From: Pirellulales bacterium
GTDB taxonomy: Bacteria; Planctomycetota; Planctomycetia; Pirellulales; JALHLM01
Reading direction: 5' to 3'
Assembly: GCA_022844585.1 (NCBI GenBank)
Contig: JALHLM010000076.1
Coordinates: 1-15,614, forward strand
Length of the DNA stretch: 15,614 bases
Below the pieces are notes generated by a model. That model worked only from the letters and a program-made list of their open reading frames with translations, made no database searches and was not told where the DNA came from. Positions 1 through 7,556 of the stretch are shown one piece after another; the stretch's first letter is position 1; the number at the start of each line of letters is the position of its first letter. The translations under genes were made by a program, and so were the position numbers.

Positions 1-20
1 ACGGAAGAGAGTCTCGGGGA

Positions 21-158
21 AGGAGAGTAGGTGGAGTAGTTAGTAGGAAGGAAGTAGGTGGAGTAGTTAGTAGGTGGAGTAGCAGGCAAGAGAAGAGCGG
101 CGCATCCGCCCTACTTCACCTACTGACTACTTCACCTACTCCACTTACTTCCTCCTCA
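21..158. repeat. Tandem plus inverted GTAGGTGGAGTAG repeat
   Basis: A 21-bp unit beginning GTAGGTGGAGTAG and ending TTAGTAGG occurs twice without mismatch, at 27-47 and 54-74. A partial third copy of 13 bp lies at 70-82. After a 28-bp centre (83-110) that holds a small GCGG/CCGC hairpin (97-109), the same sequence returns in inverted, diverged form at 111-158 (CTACTTCACCTACTGACTAC and so on). The arms could fold into an imperfect hairpin with stems of roughly 36-44 bases. The stop codon of the DUF1549/DUF1553 gene (156-158) lies inside the inverted arm. It has no transposase and no T-tract, so it is neither an obvious insertion sequence nor a classical terminator. It may be an intergenic repeat family of this genome. 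Confidence 0.8.
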
Positions 159-3100
159 CCGATTAAACAAGAACGCGGGGCTGTTCAGCAAGGCCCAGGC
201 GAGGTCTTGGGCGCCGCGCAGCCGGGCTTCGGCGGCGTCGCGCCCGATGGTTTGCAGCGCCTTTTCATGTACGCGGAGTTGCTCATCGAGCGGGCGATAA
301 TACGCGGCCAACTCGGTGCGTTGCGCATCGGTGCGTTCCGCGCTCGGTGTCGCCAAAATCGCCGCGATGGAACCCGGCAGGCCCTCGATGCGGACCGGCC
401 GCGCGGCCGTCGTTCCGAGCAGCCGGAACCGGCCGATCGTGTGCTGAGCGCCGTATTCTTGAATCAACTCGAACGTCAGCGCCGCCTCGTTGGCGTGTTG
501 CACGTCGGCACCTACCTCGAAGACGGCCGTGTGCTGCTGGCCGAAGGAGGGCATCACCGCCCAGCCGGTGGCCGGGTTACCGTCGATCGCGCCGCCGACG
601 TGCCAGCCGTCTTGCGAGAAATCCGCCTGAGCCACGGTAAACGAAAGCGCAGCTGCATCGCCTTCACCGGCCGTGGCCGAGGCGCGGAACTCGCTCAACA
701 CGAAGTTGCCGTTCACCGCGCGGCCGGGGCCTTGCGCGGACAGCGAGTCATCCGGCAACACTTCCAGGCGAATCGCCGTCAAGGTTTCGAGCGGCGTGCG
801 GGCTTTGATCGTGACCTGTTCTTTGTCCGGATTAGGTCCGCTCGCCAGCCACGAGCCATCCTCCAGCAACGTGAACTGCGTACCCGAGGCCGATTGCACG
901 CTCTCGACCGCGAGCGGCGTCCAGGTCTGCGCGGCCTGTTGCGCCTCCCAGGCAGCCTGATTGGCCGGTAGCACGTCGTGCTCGTACGCTGCCAAGGCTG
1001 CCGTCAGTTGTTCGCGATCGGCTTGCGCGCCATGCATTGCTTCCACGCCAATCGCGATTTCGGCCTCGTTCGGCACGCGATTCAGGATCGCCACGAACAA
1101 TTCCTCGACCACCTTGGCGTCGTCCGCGTGTTCGCGCACGACCGCTTCAATGCGATTGCTCGGCGCGCCGATCGCCTCGGCGAACGTCGGACCGTTTACC
1201 AGGTTCAACATCTGCCCCAGCATGACGCCGGACGAACGCTCGCATTCGCAAGCGCTCTCACGCGGCGGTCGGCCGAACAACTCCAGGAACCCGTCCGGCA
1301 CCTTGGCGCCGGAGTCGGGCAGTTGCGAGGCCAGCGAACCGTCCGGCAAACCAGGCAGCGCGGGCCGGTGCCCGGTGACTTGTTGCAAAGCGTCGTACAG
1401 CGTCTCCGCCGGCAGCCGCCGCGGCACCGCATGGGCGTAGTTTGTTTGATCGTCCTCGTTCCAGCGATTTGTGACAATCGACAATTGATATGAACGCGAC
1501 TTGCAAATCGTCCGCATCAATTCCCGCACGTTGAAGTTCGACGCCACGAAGTCGTTCGTGAGGCGTTCCAGCAACTCGGGGTTCGACGGCGGGTTGCCCG
1601 CGCGGATGTCATCCACCGGCTCGATGATGCCGACGCCGAGCAAGTAGCTCCAGATGCGGTTCACATAGCTCTTGGCGAAGTATTGGTTGTCTTTCGACGT
1701 CAACCAACGCGCCAACTGCACACGCCGCGAAGCATGTTCCGCTTCCGATCCCGGAGTCGGATACGGGAAGCTCGGCTCGGCGATTTTGCCGGTGCGGTCA
1801 TGCGTCACTTCGCCGGAGTCTTGATCGTAGATGATCTCGACCAGCGCCTTGCCGAACTCCACGTCGGTGCCGCCGATGCGTTGTTCCGCGTAATCCGGAT
1901 GGTCCTTGCGCGTGACCTGCGCGAAGTACGCGGCCAGATGATAGTACTGGTCCTGCGTCCAACGCTCGAAAGGATGGTCGTGGCACTTGTTGCAATTGAA
2001 TCGCACGGCGAGGAACAACTGCGTCGTGTTCTCCATCGTGTCGGCGGGAGTCCGCAGCACCTTGTAATAGGCGGCCGGCGGATTCTCCAACGTCGACCCA
2101 TCCGCCGTCAGGACCGCGTAGGCGAACTGATCGTACGGCATGTTCGTCGCCACCGCCTGGCGAATCCAATTTCGCAACGCCGTGGCGCCTTGTTCGCCCA
2201 AAAACTTGCGATTCACTTGCAACATGTCGGCCCATTTATTCGTCCAATGCTCGACGAATTCGGGGCTGCCAATGAGTTGATCGATCAATTCATCGCGCTT
2301 CATGCGCGACGGGCGCTCATCCGCCAGGAACGCCCGCACTTGTTCCGGCGTCGGCGGCACGCCGCAAAGGTCGAGCCGCACGCGACGCAAAAACTCCGCG
2401 TCGGTGCAGAGCTCGCTCGGCAGAATCTTCAACCGCTGCAACTTGGCGTCGACCAACTCGTCCAAGTGATTCTGCACCACGGGCTGCTGCCACTCGAAAC
2501 CGCTCCGGTCCCCCATGACCACCACGGTCGTCGCCGCATACGATCCTTCGAAGCGGGCCAGTACGGCCGCTTCGCCACGTCGTACGCCTGTTGCGAGGCC
2601 GGCGCGGCCCACCGTCAATACCTCGGTCAGGCTGCTTTCCATAAACGCCTCGGCCGAAACGTCGCGCACCTGGCCGTTCGTGTACGTGGCGATCACCTTC
2701 ATCTGTTGCTTCATGCCCGGCAGCGGTAGCGTCGGATTCTGCGGGATGATTTCGATCCCGCTCACGCGCGGCGCGTCGAGGTCGAGCTTCACGCCTTGCG
2801 CGATCCACATCCGCAGCAACTCATAGTACGGCTGCCCCGGATGCATCAGCACGCCGCCGACGTGCGGCGCGACGCCCGAGGGCTTCAATAGCATCAAGCT
2901 GTGGTCCGGCGCGGCGCGATTGAACCGCCGGCCTTCCAGATCGTCGGTCAATGCCCGGTGATCGTAGATGGGATCGTAGCCGCGCAAGGAAAGCTTGAAC
3001 CCGTTTTTGCCGTCCTTCGCCCCGTGGCAAGTGCCGGCGTTGCAGCCCAGCTTGCCGAGCGCCGGATTCACGTCCCGTACGAAGCTCACATCGAACTTGG

Positions 3101-3476
3101 CTTCATAGCCGGTCGCTTTCACCGGCACGGCAACCTCTTTTCCCGCCAGCGAGAATCGCAACTCGCCCGCTCCGTCTTGCTTCGGACGCACCAGACCTGT
3201 CGGCGAAACCTCCACGAACTCGCTCGGCGCTTGCACCGCGACCATGCGCGTGACATCCAACTCCTCGCCCGTCGCCAACTTGCCGGTCACCAGCAGTTGG
3301 GAATAGTCGAAGCGATCGTCGAACACGATCTCGGCGGGATCGACGGTCAGTTCGACCAGTTCCATGCCCGGCGCGAGTTGCTCGGCCGTCGCGGCGTCCT
3401 CTCCGAGCGCAAGTCGCGGAGCGCCCAGCAACAGCATCGCGATCACGCAGCGGAACAGCATCCGAGTATCGTTCAT
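156..3476 (-). CDS. Secreted DUF1549/DUF1553 protein with Ig-like domains and cytochrome-type motifs
   Basis: The ATG at 3476 is preferred over one 12 codons upstream (3512). It has GAGG five bases upstream and starts directly on a signal peptide (about residues 1-26), giving 1106 residues. Domains in order: a bacterial Ig-like (BIG2) domain at about 35-125; a cytochrome-like segment with an unusual CX4CH motif (C145, C150, H151, in CNAGTCHG) at about 130-230; a second Ig-like domain at about 238-322; DUF1549 at about 335-520, including CNKCH (C495, C498, H499); DUF1553 at about 585-830; and a beta-rich domain at about 865-1050 before a short helical tail. This architecture is typical of planctomycetes, where many paralogues occur. 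They are exported and probably heme-binding, but their reaction is not established. The gene follows the WD40/cytochrome gene on the same strand after 103 bp, suggesting cotranscription. The family call is firm; the function is unknown. Confidence 0.93.
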   Translation of the reverse strand: MNDTRMLFRCVIAMLLLGAPRLALGEDAATAEQLAPGMELVELTVDPAEIVFDDRFDYSQLLVTGKLATGEELDVTRMVAVQAPSEFVEVSPTGLVRPKQDGAGELRFSLAGKEVAVPVKATGYEAKFDVSFVRDVNPALGKLGCNAGTCHGAKDGKNGFKLSLRGYDPIYDHRALTDDLEGRRFNRAAPDHSLMLLKPSGVAPHVGGVLMHPGQPYYELLRMWIAQGVKLDLDAPRVSGIEIIPQNPTLPLPGMKQQMKVIATYTNGQVRDVSAEAFMESSLTEVLTVGRAGLATGVRRGEAAVLARFEGSYAATTVVVMGDRSGFEWQQPVVQNHLDELVDAKLQRLKILPSELCTDAEFLRRVRLDLCGVPPTPEQVRAFLADERPSRMKRDELIDQLIGSPEFVEHWTNKWADMLQVNRKFLGEQGATALRNWIRQAVATNMPYDQFAYAVLTADGSTLENPPAAYYKVLRTPADTMENTTQLFLAVRFNCNKCHDHPFERWTQDQYYHLAAYFAQVTRKDHPDYAEQRIGGTDVEFGKALVEIIYDQDSGEVTHDRTGKIAEPSFPYPTPGSEAEHASRRVQLARWLTSKDNQYFAKSYVNRIWSYLLGVGIIEPVDDIRAGNPPSNPELLERLTNDFVASNFNVRELMRTICKSRSYQLSIVTNRWNEDDQTNYAHAVPRRLPAETLYDALQQVTGHRPALPGLPDGSLASQLPDSGAKVPDGFLELFGRPPRESACECERSSGVMLGQMLNLVNGPTFAEAIGAPSNRIEAVVREHADDAKVVEELFVAILNRVPNEAEIAIGVEAMHGAQADREQLTAALAAYEHDVLPANQAAWEAQQAAQTWTPLAVESVQSASGTQFTLLEDGSWLASGPNPDKEQVTIKARTPLETLTAIRLEVLPDDSLSAQGPGRAVNGNFVLSEFRASATAGEGDAAALSFTVAQADFSQDGWHVGGAIDGNPATGWAVMPSFGQQHTAVFEVGADVQHANEAALTFELIQEYGAQHTIGRFRLLGTTAARPVRIEGLPGSIAAILATPSAERTDAQRTELAAYYRPLDEQLRVHEKALQTIGRDAAEARLRGAQDLAWALLNSPAFLFNR

Positions 3477-3512
3477 GGCAACCTCGTGTAGGGTCGTCAA
3501 CAACTGCCACAC

Positions 3513-3545
3513 TAGCCCGTAGCGCCAGCGAGGGGGAGTTGACGT
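3513..3545 (+). repeat. Intergenic repeat, copy 1
   Basis: The 32 bases at 3514-3545, starting AGCCCGTAGCGCCAGCGAGG and ending AGTTGACGT, match 5889-5920 at 31 of 32 positions in the same orientation. This copy lies in the 103-bp gap between the WD40/cytochrome gene and the DUF1549/DUF1553 gene, just upstream of the latter's start region. It contains no open frame of its own and no strong hairpin, so it looks like a dispersed intergenic element. Confidence 0.8.
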
Positions 3546-3579
3546 CGCTCAGTCCTCAAAGTCGAAACGCTCCACAAAC

Positions 3580-5016
3580 CTACTTGGTCGCGCCCGGCTC
3601 GCCGGCAAACGCGACATCATTCCCTTCCACCGGCACCGGCACGAACTCTCGCTTCACCTCGCCGGTCGCCGCATCGAACAGCCGCAGCTTGCCGTCAAAA
3701 CCGGCCGCCGCGCCGATCGCGGCATCCGGTGTCAGATCCACTGCAAACACCGGCCCAGGTTCCGTTTTCAACTTGGAAATCAAACGGCTGTCGTTGGCGT
3801 CGTACACGCGCACTTCGCCCGTGCCGTCCGAGCTGCTGCCGGCGATGATCTTGTTGCCATCCACGCTGTACGCGACGGAATACACGCGGCCCGGCATCAC
3901 CTCGAACTCGCGCAGCTTGTTGAAGTCGTCGCCGATCTGCCGGTTCTGCGTGCGAAACATTTTGTAGATCTTCGGCATGCCGTCCGCGCCGCCGATTAGC
4001 AACTCATCCTTCGTTGGATGGCGATCCACGCTCGCCAGGCCACCTTTGAGCGCGCCCGGCGTGATGCTGGTGATGTTGTCCTCGAATCGCTGCGTGGCTA
4101 GCTCCGTGAGCTTCATACTTTGATCGCGGCTCACCGAAACGACGTGCGTGCCTGCAACCGAGAACACCGTGTCCAGCACCCAATCGCTGTGCGCTCCTTG
4201 ATAGAGCACCGCCGCGCCGGTCGTGGCGTCGATCGCCCTCAAGGTATTGTCGCCGCACCCAAAGGCCAGCTTCGTGCCGTCGGGCGACCAGCTCGCGCCA
4301 TACAGCGTGTCATAAGTGACCGACTGCGAGAACAAGAGCTTGCGATCCGCGACGTTCCAGATCTGCACTTCGCCAAAACGCGATGGCGCCCCCCCCGTCA
4401 CGGCGAGCTTGGTTCCGTCTGGTGAAAAGGCGAGCGACTCGACGCGCTCGGAGAGTCCCACCAGCCGCGCGACCAACTCCGAACCGTCCGCCTTCCACAA
4501 CAACACTTCGTGATATCCCGACACGGCCAACAGCGCGCCGTCCGGCGAGAACTCCAGCGCCGTGATCACGGGCGCTTGTTCGTATTTGGGCGGATGCTCT
4601 GCGTCGATCACCTCTTGCGCGGTGACCGGCGTATCGTCCGGAGCGCCGGCCTCGATCCAGCGCCTGATCAGATCGACCTGCGCCGGCTTGAGCGGCGGGG
4701 CGTCTTTGGGCATCGCCGGCGTCTCGCCTTCCGGTGCAGTGATCTGTTCGACCAACGAACTTTCGTCCACTTTGCCAGGAGTGACGATTGGCAGTTCGCT
4801 GTCCCCAGCCTTGAGGAGCCCCGCGTGGTCAGTAAGTATCGCGCCGCCGCCGGGCTTGGCCGGTTGGTGGCAGCCCTGGCAATGCACTTGGAGAATCGGC
4901 CGCACGTCGCGATAGTAACTCACGGAAGCGACGGCATCGTCGCCGCGCGCGTAGCCGGGAATCCAACTTACGCCCAACGTCGCAACCAGCACCGGCAACC
5001 AGCGAAGGCGATACAT
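3580..5016 (-). CDS. Secreted planctomycete-type cytochrome c / WD40 beta-propeller protein
   Basis: The frame is open back to an ATG at 5160. The start at 5016 is preferred because it opens a clean signal peptide (about residues 1-25, ending near GYARG) and has GGAG nine bases upstream. The product is then 478 residues. Residues about 33-128 form a planctomycete-type cytochrome c domain (PSCyt1-like): the heme motif is CQGCH (C46, C49, H50), M102 in PAMPK is a likely axial ligand, and it ends in the helix LIRRWIEAGAP. Residues about 148-470 are WD40 repeats, with recurring FSPDG and later blade edges such as EVQIWNV, EVRVYDA and KLRLFDA; six to seven blades are likely. Such proteins are exported and often encoded beside DUF1549/DUF1553 genes, as here. 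An 8-C run (4389-4396; eight G on the coding strand) encodes Gly-Gly and is intact. Confidence 0.92.
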   Translation of the reverse strand: MYRLRWLPVLVATLGVSWIPGYARGDDAVASVSYYRDVRPILQVHCQGCHQPAKPGGGAILTDHAGLLKAGDSELPIVTPGKVDESSLVEQITAPEGETPAMPKDAPPLKPAQVDLIRRWIEAGAPDDTPVTAQEVIDAEHPPKYEQAPVITALEFSPDGALLAVSGYHEVLLWKADGSELVARLVGLSERVESLAFSPDGTKLAVTGGAPSRFGEVQIWNVADRKLLFSQSVTYDTLYGASWSPDGTKLAFGCGDNTLRAIDATTGAAVLYQGAHSDWVLDTVFSVAGTHVVSVSRDQSMKLTELATQRFEDNITSITPGALKGGLASVDRHPTKDELLIGGADGMPKIYKMFRTQNRQIGDDFNKLREFEVMPGRVYSVAYSVDGNKIIAGSSSDGTGEVRVYDANDSRLISKLKTEPGPVFAVDLTPDAAIGAAAGFDGKLRLFDAATGEVKREFVPVPVEGNDVAFAGEPGATK

Positions 5017-5130
5017 CCAACAGCTCTCCAAGACGGAATGCGCGCCGGACTTGCGGCGAAATCGACAGGATGGCACAGGCGGGGCAAAGCGGCAGGCGGG
5101 GCCGGATGGCCGTTCGCATCGGCGATCTTG

Positions 5131-5160
5131 AATATAAACTGGTAACCGCTTTTGAAGCAA
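5131..5160 (-). promoter_or_regulatory. Candidate promoter of the WD40/cytochrome gene
   Basis: On the minus strand TTGCTT (5155-5160) and TATATT (5131-5136) are separated by 18 bases, a housekeeping-like arrangement. The start codon at 5016 would be about 110 bases downstream of transcription start. The -35 matches consensus at only three positions, so support is modest. It overlaps the candidate -35 of the divergent sigma factor promoter. Confidence 0.35.
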
Positions 5161-5180
5161 GTATTTGAGTCGATTATAAT
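5152..5180 (+). promoter_or_regulatory. Candidate promoter of the sigma factor gene
   Basis: TTGAAG (5152-5157) and a perfect TATAAT (5175-5180) are separated by exactly 17 bases, close to the sigma-70 consensus. Transcription would start near 5187, giving a leader of about 60 bases before the ATG at 5250. The -10 lies in the palindrome ATTATAAT. No Shine-Dalgarno sequence is obvious before the ATG. Confidence 0.55.
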
Positions 5181-5249
5181 CAACTCCCGTCGGCGTCCGC
5201 TGGACGCGTTTCCGCGCCTTTTCCCCCGCTTCGCGACGTAAAGTTCCGC

Positions 5250-5897
5250 ATGCTCCAGCCCGACGTGGAACTCGCCGCGCTCATCCGCCAGGCCCGGGAG
5301 GGGGATTCCGCCGCCTTGGGGAAGTTGTTGGATCAGTATCGGGCGTACTTCCAGATTCTGGCCGCAAGGGGCATCGGTCCGCGGCTGGGGCGGCGTTTCA
5401 ACGCCTCGGACGTTGTCCAGCAAACCATGCTCGAGGCCTGCCGCGATTTTGTTCAATTCCTCGGCTCCGGCGAGCCGGAGTTGGTCGCCTGGCTGGAACG
5501 CATCCTGCAACGCAACATCGCCCAACTCGTCCGCGACCACGTCGCCACCCAGAAACGAGCCGTCGGTCGCGAACAGGCCTGTGAGGGCAACGACGCCTCC
5601 GGCGCGGATCGCTTCGACCCGGCGGCGCAGCATTCATCCCCGAGCCAGCGCGCCATGCGCGGAGAAGAGGCGATTCACCTGGCCCGCGTGTTGGCGGCAC
5701 TGCCGGAAGACCAGCGCGAAGCGGTTCGCCTCCGCCACTTGGAAGGCTGGACACTGGCCGAAATCTCCGACTACTTCAAACGCTCGCCCGCAGCGACCGC
5801 GGGGCTCATCAAACGCGGCATGCAAAAGCTGCGTGAGAAACTCGGCGCTGACCTCAAGTCCCTCAACGACGACAAGTCCAAGAACACCAGCCCGTAG
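5250..5897 (+). CDS. ECF-like RNA polymerase sigma factor, planctomycete type
   Basis: A 215-residue sigma-70 family protein with regions 2 and 4 only. Region 2 spans about residues 23-103 and includes the core-binding/-10 recognition segment around FNASDVVQQTMLEA (50-63). A variable linker rich in Ala, Ser and Asp follows (about 104-137). Region 4 spans about 138-200, with the helix-turn-helix around LEGWTLAEISDYFKRSPAATAGLIKRG. Length and sequence style fit the planctomycete-specific ECF-like group (Sig-70_plancto1, TIGR02984 by recollection). It would direct RNA polymerase to a special promoter set; its targets cannot be read here. It has no recognisable anti-sigma factor or kinase beside it and is divergent from the WD40/cytochrome gene. 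Its last two codons (Ser-Pro) and TAG stop lie in a dispersed repeat (5889-5920), so the C-terminus was probably altered by repeat insertion. The ATG lacks a clear ribosome-binding site. Confidence 0.9.
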   Translation: MLQPDVELAALIRQAREGDSAALGKLLDQYRAYFQILAARGIGPRLGRRFNASDVVQQTMLEACRDFVQFLGSGEPELVAWLERILQRNIAQLVRDHVATQKRAVGREQACEGNDASGADRFDPAAQHSSPSQRAMRGEEAIHLARVLAALPEDQREAVRLRHLEGWTLAEISDYFKRSPAATAGLIKRGMQKLREKLGADLKSLNDDKSKNTSP

Positions 5898-5920
5898 CGC
5901 CAGCGAGGGAGAGTTGACGT
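5886..5920 (+). repeat. Intergenic repeat, copy 2, overlapping the sigma factor stop
   Basis: Positions 5889-5920 match 3514-3545 at 31 of 32 bases; the only difference is within the G-rich run (AGGGAGAG here, AGGGGGAG in copy 1). The match starts in the last three codons of the sigma factor gene and contributes AGC CCG TAG, that is Ser-Pro-stop. Both copies have the same orientation and enclose the WD40/cytochrome gene and the sigma factor gene. Confidence 0.8.
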
Positions 5921-5974
5921 TGCCAACGGCGCCGAGATCACACTCTCAAGGACGTCGCGTCAGAACGCATCTCC

Positions 5975-7312
5975 TCATTTCGGCAAATGGTCCATCGCCA
6001 CGACCGGGACGTCGCCCGACAGCGATTCCAGGAACGCGACGAGGTCCTGAATCTCTGTTGGTCCGAGGTCGAGCTTGCGGATCAACGGGCTTAAGTTCTT
6101 GTTGGGCCGCCCGCCCGCCACGAGAAACGCGATGACCTCTTGGAGCGTCCCAAGCGAACCGTCGTGCATGTACGGGGCAGTCCCTTTCACATTGCGCAAC
6201 GACGGCGTCTTAAAGGCGGCGTAGTCGGCCTCGTCGTTGGTGACTCGATACCGCCCGTCGTCAGGGATGTAGTAACCGCCGAATTCATGCAAGTACTCGT
6301 AGCCTGCGCCAATGCCCAGGTTGTGAAACTGTTCGTCCGTGAAATTGGGCCCGGAGTGGCAATTTGAGCAACCTGTGCGATCGCTGAAAAAGAGCTCCAT
6401 GCCGCGTTCCGCAGCCGGTGAAAACGGCCTTTGGTTCGCCCCGGCGGCGGCCTCGTCATATAGCGATTGTTCTTCGGGCGTGAGCGATGCACGTTCGCGT
6501 CCCTCGAATCGCTTCAATGCAACGTGATAGTCATACGCGGCCGGCCCGGTGACCAACGCGCGCTCAAACGCGGCGATCGCCCTGGTCATATTCGCGTAGC
6601 TCAACTCGCCGTAAATCGCTTCGAACTGCAGTCGATATCCTTCGCTCGCGGAAAGCCGTTGCTCACAATCCTCGGGCGTCGTGTCCATTTCCTGCAGATG
6701 GCGAATCGGAAACTCCACCTGGTGTTCCAGCGACACTGCGCGGCCGTCCCAAAATTGGTGCGTCGACAAGATGCGATTGAGCATGGTCGGCGCGTTCTTA
6801 TGTTCCGTGAAGACCGTGGCGCGCGTGAAATGCTGCGTGGGAGCATGACAAGTCACGCAATCCAAACCGCCATCCGTAAAGCGGCTTTCGACGAACAGCT
6901 GTCGCCCCAACTCGATCTTGGCCCGCGTGAGCGGATCCTTCGCCGGAATCTTCAGCTCATCGAGAGATCCGCGCAACCAAAGCGGCAATTCGAAATCCAG
7001 CGGTTCGTGATTCTTTGGATCATCGAGCCAGTCGCGAATCTCCTGGATCGACAACTTCGCGCCGCCGGGAATCCCCGCGAACAACGAGCTTGAACCCAAG
7101 ACGACGCGCCCGCCAATTTGTGTGTCCGGCGGACGAATCGAGGCCGTCACAATAGGAGTCGTTGCTTTTTCGGCTGGCTGGCGATTCACGTACCAGGCAG
7201 CGCTCACGATCCCCAGCAAACCGAGCAACACCCCCAGCCGCGTCAACCACAGCCCGGATCGCTCGGCTGCAGCGTCAGCAACGGATTCCGCCACCGCGGC
7301 GCGGGAACTCAT
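5975..7312 (-). CDS. Membrane-anchored di-heme cytochrome c peroxidase / MauG-family protein
   Basis: 445 residues from the ATG at 7312; an in-frame GTG at 7321 would add three residues, and neither has a strong Shine-Dalgarno sequence. A single hydrophobic segment (about 22-42) follows a short N-terminus and should act as a signal anchor, placing the enzyme on the outer side of the inner membrane. Two c-type heme motifs are present: CVTCH (C152, C155, H156) and CSNCH (C315, C318, H319). Other family signatures are TMLNR, HQFWDGRAVSLEHQ (185-198), FPIRHLQEM, and FKTPSLRNVKGTAPYMHDGSL (368-388), where M382 is a likely axial ligand of the second heme. Members reduce hydrogen peroxide or perform other di-heme oxidations, and which one applies is not decidable here. 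It is a single-gene unit, convergent with the sigma factor gene. A promoter candidate lies at 7384-7411. Confidence 0.92.
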   Translation of the reverse strand: MSSRAAVAESVADAAAERSGLWLTRLGVLLGLLGIVSAAWYVNRQPAEKATTPIVTASIRPPDTQIGGRVVLGSSSLFAGIPGGAKLSIQEIRDWLDDPKNHEPLDFELPLWLRGSLDELKIPAKDPLTRAKIELGRQLFVESRFTDGGLDCVTCHAPTQHFTRATVFTEHKNAPTMLNRILSTHQFWDGRAVSLEHQVEFPIRHLQEMDTTPEDCEQRLSASEGYRLQFEAIYGELSYANMTRAIAAFERALVTGPAAYDYHVALKRFEGRERASLTPEEQSLYDEAAAGANQRPFSPAAERGMELFFSDRTGCSNCHSGPNFTDEQFHNLGIGAGYEYLHEFGGYYIPDDGRYRVTNDEADYAAFKTPSLRNVKGTAPYMHDGSLGTLQEVIAFLVAGGRPNKNLSPLIRKLDLGPTEIQDLVAFLESLSGDVPVVAMDHLPK

Positions 7313-7383
7313 ACGCAACACCCAGCTCGAACGTCTGGAATAGATCAGATCTCCGCCCGACCGCCTCAGGCAGTGCTCCTACT

Positions 7384-7411
7384 ATCATACCGCGCGCCGC
7401 GATTTCGTCAC
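7384..7411 (-). promoter_or_regulatory. Candidate promoter of the di-heme peroxidase gene
   Basis: On the minus strand GTGACG (7406-7411) and TATGAT (7384-7389) are separated by 16 bases; they match the sigma-70 consensus at four and five of six positions. The predicted leader before the ATG at 7312 is about 65 bases. Confidence 0.42.
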
Positions 7412-7450
7412 GGTTCTTCAAACAATCACGCGGAACCGAGAAACGCCTGT

Positions 7451-7480
7451 GGGAGGCGTCTCCGACGCCGATGGCGCCGT
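7451..7480. repeat. GGCGTC-TCC-GACGCC palindromic element
   Basis: A perfect 6-bp inverted repeat, GGCGTC (7455-7460) and GACGCC (7464-7469) around TCC, is embedded in GGGAGGCGTCTCCGACGCCG. It lies in the 244-bp gap between the peroxidase and EthD genes. It resembles short dispersed intergenic palindromes I associate with planctomycete genomes, but only one copy is in this window. It is not followed by a T-tract, so a terminator is unlikely. Confidence 0.45.
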
Positions 7481-7556
7481 CCAACACGTTCCCCTGTCGG
7501 CAGCCCTTCCCTATATTGTTCCCGAGACGCTCCTCCAGCCCACCAGGAACCCGGAC

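Noticed and set aside
27..82. Possible CRISPR array
   Set aside because: The repeats are separated by only six bases or overlap, have no spacer-sized unique sequence, and have an inverted copy next to them; no cas genes are near.
1683..2729. Open frame of 348 codons on the plus strand
   Set aside because: It is antisense to the DUF1549/DUF1553 gene, Arg/His-rich, and has no recognisable motif.
5017..5160. N-terminal extension of the WD40/cytochrome protein (start at 5160)
   Set aside because: The extra 48 residues are Arg/Cys-rich, precede a perfect signal peptide, and would overlap the candidate promoters; the internal ATG at 5016 has a good ribosome-binding site.
7449..7556. N-terminal extension of the EthD protein
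   Set aside because: The extension translates a palindromic intergenic element, and the ATG at 7557 coincides with the domain start and has AGGA upstream.
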